Below are positions 1-6,900 of a stretch of 8,002 nt of DNA, piece after piece. This DNA comes from Lachnospiraceae bacterium UBA2868 (lineage in GTDB: Bacteria; Bacillota_A; Clostridia; Lachnospirales; Lachnospiraceae): assembly GCA_002350465.1 (NCBI GenBank), contig DEEW01000033.1:2391-10392 (forward strand), written 5' to 3'. Position 1 is the stretch's first letter, and each line of letters opens with the position of its first letter. A program made the translations under genes and the position numbers. Below the pieces are notes generated by a model. The model had not been told where the DNA came from. It searched no databases and saw only the letters and a list, made by a program, of their open reading frames with translations.

Positions 1-1
1 C

Positions 2-625
2 GCTTTATACGATCTGCCACCCGCTAAAACCGGTAAAAAAGGCAGACCAAGGGTGCGAGGACAAAAGCTTTCTTTCGATAACTTTGAATTTTCACCCGTG
101 GAAGGTACGGATTATTCCGTTGGTACCCGTCAGGTAGTCACAAATCTGTTTGGTCATAAGCCTGTTCACGCCATCGTTACCAAAACCCAAAATGGCAGTC
201 AGAGACTTTTTATCTGCACGAAAGCCCCCGATCAGTTGCTCTTTGCTTTCGATTCAGACAAGTTGGGCAAAGCCTCCGCCTTTGCAAAGGCGGAGGTACG
301 ATTTCTTCCGCTGACGATTTACTCTATGCGTTGGCATATTGAGGTGGCTTATTACGAGCAAAAGAAATTCTGGTCTTTCGGGGCGTATATGCTTCGAAGC
401 AAAGTGGGGATCGAGCGTTTGACAAATTTGCTTACGGTTTTGTATGCCTTTATGACACTCTTGCCTTTTTACGACAGTACTTTTTTCTCATTATCTCATA
501 AAAGTCCTCAACAATCACGCTTTGTCATTGGCATGACTATTTGGCATGAATTATTTTTGGGGACTTTCGATAACAGCCCCATATCTTCAAAAAATCCACT
601 TGCCTTTGCTTCCTTCTGTATATGA
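2..625 (+). CDS. IS4-type DDE transposase, C-terminal part (5' end outside window)
   Basis: This is the C-terminal part of a cut-and-paste transposase with an RNase H-like fold, which moves its own insertion sequence. The frame is open to the left edge, so the gene is truncated by the window; the GTG at 53 is an internal valine codon, not a start. About 207 residues are visible. The first residues include a GKKGRPR basic patch of the kind that follows the second catalytic Asp in such enzymes. The key evidence is a perfect Y-(2)-R-(3)-E-(6)-K signature within YSMRWHIEVAYYEQK. Its Glu codon is at 341-343 and should be the third acid of the DDE triad; the two Asp residues lie off the window. A hydrophobic segment follows (LTNLLTVLYAFMTLLPF), then a short tail ending in TGA. 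No frameshift or stop interrupts the visible part. The IS subfamily (IS4, IS701 or relatives) cannot be fixed, and the right terminal repeat was not identified. It converges on the giant minus-strand gene. Confidence 0.85.
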   Translation, partial: ALYDLPPAKTGKKGRPRVRGQKLSFDNFEFSPVEGTDYSVGTRQVVTNLFGHKPVHAIVTKTQNGSQRLFICTKAPDQLLFAFDSDKLGKASAFAKAEVRFLPLTIYSMRWHIEVAYYEQKKFWSFGAYMLRSKVGIERLTNLLTVLYAFMTLLPFYDSTFFSLSHKSPQQSRFVIGMTIWHELFLGTFDNSPISSKNPLAFASFCI

Positions 626-967
626 GCCATTCATCTTTCCGAAAACTTGGAAACTGGTGATCAATAATATAACGTACTAAATCTTTTTATCGCCACCCTC
701 CCCGTGCAATAAAATGTGTTGTATCAGAAAGAGTTATGTAGAAGGCAATCCAAAATCGAGCAGTCGACTTCTCACACAACTATGCTTTCCGTTCTAATTG
801 CCTTAAGCCAAATTACACAATGAACACCTTACCCTCAGCTGACACTTCCTACTGTCCATTTATGGTAAACCGGAACGACCCCCGAAACAGTGTACAAAAC
901 TGTTTCGAGGGTCTGTTCTTATTACCATTTGGACTGCTGACATAAACCATTGTTATCGTTAGCTGTT
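626..967. other. Intergenic region between convergent genes
   Basis: There is no credible coding frame here on either strand. The stretch lies between the stop of the transposase gene (625) and the stop of the giant minus-strand gene (968). It should contain the right end of the insertion sequence, but the left end is outside the window, so no terminal inverted repeat can be matched. Structures visible are the long inverted repeat at 862-928 (listed separately), an 8-bp inverted pair AAGGCAAT/ATTGCCTT at 742-749 and 797-804, and the 8-bp palindrome AGTCGACT at 762-769. No RNA gene or promoter is recognisable. Confidence 0.7.
862..928 (-). terminator. Long imperfect inverted repeat, probable terminator of the giant gene
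   Basis: A 15-bp stem pairs 877-891 with 899-913 around a 7-base loop (892-898). It has one mismatch, C882 against A908; read as minus-strand RNA this becomes a G-U pair, so the stem is continuous on that strand. The repeat extends outward through GAAC (873-876) pairing with GTTC (915-918) and ATGGTAA (862-868) pairing with TTACCAT (922-928). The inner stem begins 55 bases past the TGA of the giant gene, a fitting place for a terminator. The U-tract is weak on the minus side (GTTCCGGTTT) and somewhat better on the plus side (TGTTCTTATT), so it could act on both converging transcripts. A mobile palindromic repeat is the alternative. Confidence 0.6.
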
Positions 968-3900
968 TCAGTCATCGTCTTCTGCAAGAGCATGAAGCTT
1001 CTCGTTAAGAGTGACTATACCGAAATAAAGCTCAAGATAGTCATTGGCCTTTTCATAACCCTTCTTGACTGGCTCGGGTATACGCGAAGCTATGGAATCC
1101 TTCACTTTATCCTTTGCCTTGTCAAGCCAATAATCAGGATCGGTAACGTCCGGGATAGATTCAAGCTTCTCTTGATATTCATCGTAAAAATACTCATTCA
1201 GACAAGCATCTGCTTCAAGAAAAGCCTTTGACATCATTTCCATTACCATAGGCTTCTGATCGCCGGTTTCAAAATAGAAATCCATCAGCATCGTTCTTGC
1301 ATCGAACAGGCAGTTTGCAGCAAATTTAGCTTCCTTTGCGGAATCAAACATATCACTTGCTGCTCCCACCAGACTGCTTGCATCCTCAAAAATATCCGTA
1401 CCGTCGATCACGGGATCTATCAAGGGCTTGTAAGCAGCCTTATTCATATTCACAGTTGCTCTTTCCAGTCTGAGAGTTGCTATCATGACTCTTACACGAT
1501 AGACCTGCTGCATAAGCTTTTCAAGATCTATCTCCATTCCATAATAATCCTCATATCCGGAATTGGATCCGCCTTCGCTTCCACCAGAGCCGCTTCCACC
1601 AGAACTGCTTCCGCCAGAGCCGCTTCCGCCTTCATTATTTCCGCCCTCGCCGCCGGAGCCGCTGCCCGGATCATCAGGGAGTCCGCCCTTATATTTAAGC
1701 GTATTCCAATCAATACGAAGATATACGGGATTGATGCTATGACCGGGAGCTGTACTTTCGATAACATCTGCTGTTATTCTCAGCGGAGCATATCCCGATA
1801 CAAATGCCTCATATATAAGCGGGAATGAGACGGATTTCGGATAATTTGTTCCGTACTCATCAGAAATAATATTGCCGGATGAATCCTTATGAACACTGAT
1901 CACCGAAGATGGCAGGCAAGTACCGGACGGGATATTGTTTTCATCCGTGGTATAGCCCGATGTATAATACTCAAGCTTATTCATATAGCCCTTTATATTG
2001 TTGACGGTCATACCGTTGAAGTCGGCTGTTACGGTAACGGATTTATTCTTTACTGTAAGCTTAAGCTCATGCTCCATTGCACCATCCGCCATAGATAACC
2101 CGCTCAGATCACCCTTGAGAAGATGTCCAACAACAGTATAGACACCGTCGCGCAGATCATTTTTGGGATATGAAGGCTTATCATCGGGAGGTGAAGGAGA
2201 TGAGGGATCATTACCTGATGCGCCCCATCCGTATCTGTATTGATCGTCATGTACCATAACATCATCAAGCGATATCTCAAGTGATTCGCCGCCGCCGTTT
2301 ATATTGTCTGAAAGACGGAAATAGGTTTTTTCAAGATCATTATAATTCACAAGGATATAACCTGTTCCCGACCAGTCATCGATCGTTATTTCCTTTTCCG
2401 GAACGATGGCGGAATATCCCTCTCCGACGTATTTGATAATATCGTTCTTCACCTCATCGGAAAGTGATGTTGAATAGATAGTCGAAAGATTTTCGGAGTT
2501 GATATCAAGAATATTGATACCTCTCAGCTTTGAATCCGAAATTACAGACATAGTAGAAAGACCGGGAGCATCAGTGATATAAGACCAGATATATCCCTCC
2601 AGATATGAGCTCATCGAGCCTTGTGAAAGAATGTATTCTCTGCGATCCTGTTCAGATCCGCTCCTGCTTACAGCTGAGTAGGAGTATTCATCAATATCAG
2701 TCATAAAGCGTCCGTCCTTAAGACCGGTAACATTTCCGTAGAAATTGGTTTTTGTACCGAATTCATATCCGAACAGACCTACTGCTATCCCGGGAGTAAC
2801 GTTCATATTGTTTGTTCCCGAATAGATCTCCTCATAACGATCATTAAGAGAGAAATACATTTTACCTGCATAGTTGAGAAGTGAGCCGAGAAGCTCCTCC
2901 GAATACGGAGAAAACGGCTTATCTGTCTTTGCATAATCCGACATTTTCTCATATGAAAGTTCTATATCACTTCCCGAAACATCATACAGATTAGCTACAA
3001 TTGCGTACATATTTCCTGCGGAAACAATGTCATTAAAGGATCTGACCTTTCCTGCCGAACTGATCCTGACCGTCAGAGTCTGTTCCTTACCGGGATTAGT
3101 CCTGTTTCCGCGGCCAAGCTCAATGCCGTCTGCCGTTATGACAGGTACAACCGAGATACCTGTGCCTGCTTTTTTCCAGTTGCCGTCAGCATTATCAAAA
3201 GCAGCCTTGTCGCTGTCACCTTCTGGCAGATATTGTAAAACGATATTCTTTGCCGTAATGCCGTATGTGTCAATAACAGCGATCTCCTTTCCGTCTATAT
3301 TAACGGAAATAGTATCACGATCCTCCTGATCGATCTCAGCGAAAGAGCTTGCTCTGTTTCTGACTGTGAACTCAGGAGATGATGGCAGAGATGTCAGTGA
3401 GACCTTCGATATTCTCGGAACCTTGTATGAATATCCGGAGCTTCTTTTTTCATTCAGCTGTGTAAAGAAGTTTTTCAGATTGGTCACGCTGTCCAAGTGA
3501 CCAGCCTCTTTTTCGATATTTTCAAGCTCGCCGATAAGATACTCTGCAGTAAGATATTTTGCATCATCCTGTGTATCTGATGCTGCTACCTCGCCCTTTT
3601 CAAGTACAAGAGTCTTATACCAGGGATCAAGGGTCACCCATATCTTTGAAGAATCAGCCTTTCCGCACATACTTGCGGGGATATATGCCTCTGCCCATGT
3701 ATGTCTGATAGCAAGCAGCTTTTTACCTGAAGGAGTATAGTACGGCTGACTGTCGTAATCCGACATATTCAAGGTATCAATAGCAGCTGAAACATTCTCT
3801 GCTCCTGTCAGGGCAAGAAGCTCTGTTTCATCATACATGACCGTTCCGCTTACATATCTTGAAGGATAGCCGAGCTTTCTAAGTGCTGCGATAAGGAAAG

Positions 3901-6900
3901 AAGCGGAATCGACATCATTTCCTCCACCCTGGTCGTAAACCCCTGATGCACCTTTCCTTGAGCCTGCGTAATACTGTGGCTTTAACTCATTCTTTGCATA
4001 TTCATATACCTTTACGGGAGTATCATATTTATCAAGGAATTCTTCCATCTGTTTATCAACAGCAGTTTCATTACTGTTTACGAGGAATTGTTTAAGGTCT
4101 TCCTCAGTAAGCTTTTCGGTAACATCAATGGTAAAGGATTTAGTTCCGATATTACCGGAGGTATCAGTTGCATATGCGACAAAATCATATTTGCCTGCGG
4201 CAGTCGGACTGAATTGATACTTTCCTTCGCTGAAAGCGACATTATTTTCATTCATCAGCAGGGAAACACTCGAAACAGCCTTGTTATCCTCTGCCCTCAG
4301 CGAAATCGTCTGAGTTTCCCCTACCATCATTGTGGTCTGGTAATCCACGGTAATTACCGGCGCTGTAATATCTGCGCTGACATAGCCTGTCGTATTAATG
4401 ACGGTTGTATTGCCTGATGGGTCTGTTGCGCGGATGGTTACAGATATTTCTCCGGTTGTCTGTGGTGTATAGGTAAAGAAGTTATCCTCCTTATCAAACG
4501 GTACGCCGTTTGTGATAACTTCTACAGTCACCTCGCCGCTGTCGTCACTTGCCGTAACATACACCTTGATCGGTGAGCCTACCTCCGGATGCTCCGGTAT
4601 GAGCTGTACAGACTCGATAACAGGCGGTGTTGTATCCCTCGGCATCGAAACGGTAAAGCCGATGGTTTCGGTTGCTGTGTTGTTGGCTGTATCCTTGGCA
4701 GTAATGGTAATAATATAGGTTCCCTCTGCCAATGTATCAGGCAGGATCAGCTTTTTACCGTCATATTCGATATCACTGCCGTTCATTTTCACAGTGACAG
4801 AAGCTACTTCAATATTGTCTGTGACTGTCATGCGGATAAGCGGCTTTTCTGGAATAAAGTATTCTTCGGCAACCTCGGAAAGAGTAATGACGGGCTTCAA
4901 GGTATCTCTGACCGTAACGGTTCTGGTAGATGTACGTGTATTGCCGAAAATATCTGTAGCTGTAACAGAATAGAGATAAGTACCTGCCTCAGCCTGCGGA
5001 ATAGTCAGTGCTTGCTCGCCGTCAGTCGTCAGCGTGATCGGACTGTCATTCAGTGTGCCGGTTACAGACGCGATCGGGGAGCTATCCGTAATTTTCAGCG
5101 TCAGAGCAACGTCATCGCCGGTATTGAAATAGTAGGCACCATCAAAGGAAATATACGGCTGTGTAGTATCGGATACGATAAAAGTTTTTTGCTGCACGGT
5201 ACGGTTGCCGGAGGCATCCACGGCCACAGCCTTAACAGTATGCTCACCTGTACCGATGGTATACGGGTTGAATTCATAGTAATCCGTGTAGGAGTAATTG
5301 GGTGAAGCGTAGCCTCTGTCATTGGGTGTCAGTTCCTTCCCATCCAGATATAGCTTGCGTTTTGAAACCTTTGTATTATCGCTGCATGTTACACTGATCG
5401 ATTGTACATAATCACGGTACTCATAGTGGGAAACATAGAAACTAATGCTGGGCGGGGTGGTATCTTCTTCAATCGCTTTCAGACGATAGGTGGTGGAGCC
5501 GCTGTTTCCGGCTTTATCATAAGCAATTGCATTGATGATAATATCCCCGGCTTCTGTTGCTTTCAGGGTAAATTGATTTTCATCGTTCAGCCAGCGTTTC
5601 TTGCCGTTGACATCCACCTCGACCTTGGCAACGGCAACATTATCTGATGTTGTCACGGTAACCAATGCACTGGTGCCGACAAGGATCTCACCTCTGCAGG
5701 TCGCCTGAATGTTGACTGATGGACGCTGTGTATCTTCTACCACCGTCAGCTTGGCAGTGACTTCCCTTATGTTGCCTCGATTATCCTCTGCTGTACCTTT
5801 AAAGATATACTCTCCGGCTTGTTCGGCAATAAAACTGTATTTGCCGTCTTCATCGAGTGAGATCGGTTCATCGTTGACTGTATAGAAAGCCGAACGCACA
5901 CCGGTCTCATTGTCGGTCACTTGAGAAGTAAGAACGATCTCATTGCCGACAAAGGCATAGCTTCTGTTCAGCTGGAAATTGAAATAAGGAGGCGTATTAT
6001 CCTCGTAAGAATGCATTGTATAGTATGTGGTTGCCGTATTGCCTGCCACATCAACCGCTGTCAGCGTAAACTGATTACCAACATCTGCGGTCGGAACAAA
6101 TGTAAAGCTGTTGTTCTCATCCAGCGGTACTTCCTCATTATTATACAGCAGAGTAACGCTTTTCAGTTCCTTATCATCTGATGCATCAACTTTTACTGTA
6201 TATGGATCTCCGTTATAGAAACGCCCGTAGAGATAAGTACTTTCCGGCTTAATGATCTGAACAGAAGGACGAACGGTATCTTCTTCCGCCCTGAAGGAAT
6301 ACGGATATGGATGTCCGCTCCAATCGTAAGCAACTATCTCGAAGGTGCCGCTTGCATTATAGTAAGGCAGCCTGAGGGTACTTGTCAATTCTTCAGTAAT
6401 ATGGAAAACATATACTTCATTATACTTATTGATGAATCTTTCTTCATCCGGAATATAACGGACACTGACCCATGAAATAGCAGACGGATCGGGAGTGATC
6501 AGCTTCAAAGTGAATTGGGAATTATTATAGTAGGGATATGCACCCTCGACGGTATATTTCACCGGTGCGGTATCGGAACCGTCATCAAAAATGATGTCCT
6601 CGACATTTTCTTCCTCTTTCACCTCTATGGCAAAGGTGCTTTCGGCAGATCTTCCACTGTCATCCTCAGCCTTTAATGTCATGCTGTAGGTACCTGCTTC
6701 GGCAAATATTACAGTCGGCTTCAGCGGATCGGTATCATCCAGCGTATATTGTTCGGTACCGCTGACTGTCCATGTGATAGTTTTTACACTGTCCGTGGTG
6801 CTTTGGATATCTGCGTACAGCGTAAAGGGACGATTTGCATAAACACTGCCGTTTCTGTCGGCAGACACATTAACCGTACAGTCAAGAGGAACAGACAGCT

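Noticed and set aside
53..55. GTG as the start codon of the transposase
   Set aside because: The frame is open to the left edge and the upstream residues (PPAKTGKKGRPR) fit a transposase interior.
742..804. AAGGCAAT/ATTGCCTT inverted pair as a terminator or IS end
   Set aside because: Only 8 bp with a 47-base loop and no U-tract; it cannot be tied to a terminal repeat without the left end of the element.
950..1231. Plus-strand frame overlapping the 3' end of the giant gene
   Set aside because: It is antisense to the well-formed helical tail, its hydrophobic composition is that of a reverse-strand shadow, and I see no ribosome binding site.
971..1543. C-terminal tail as a polymorphic toxin with an immunity gene downstream
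   Set aside because: No small gene follows in the same direction; the next features are a hairpin and a convergent transposase, and no toxin motif is visible.
1577..1630. Short tandem repeats as a CRISPR array
   Set aside because: The units are contiguous 15-mers without spacers and encode an in-frame Gly/Ser linker.
4589..5305. 238-codon plus-strand frame
   Set aside because: It lies wholly antisense to the Ig-like repeats, shows no family pattern and has an unnatural Cys- and Arg-rich composition; it is a shadow of the coding strand.
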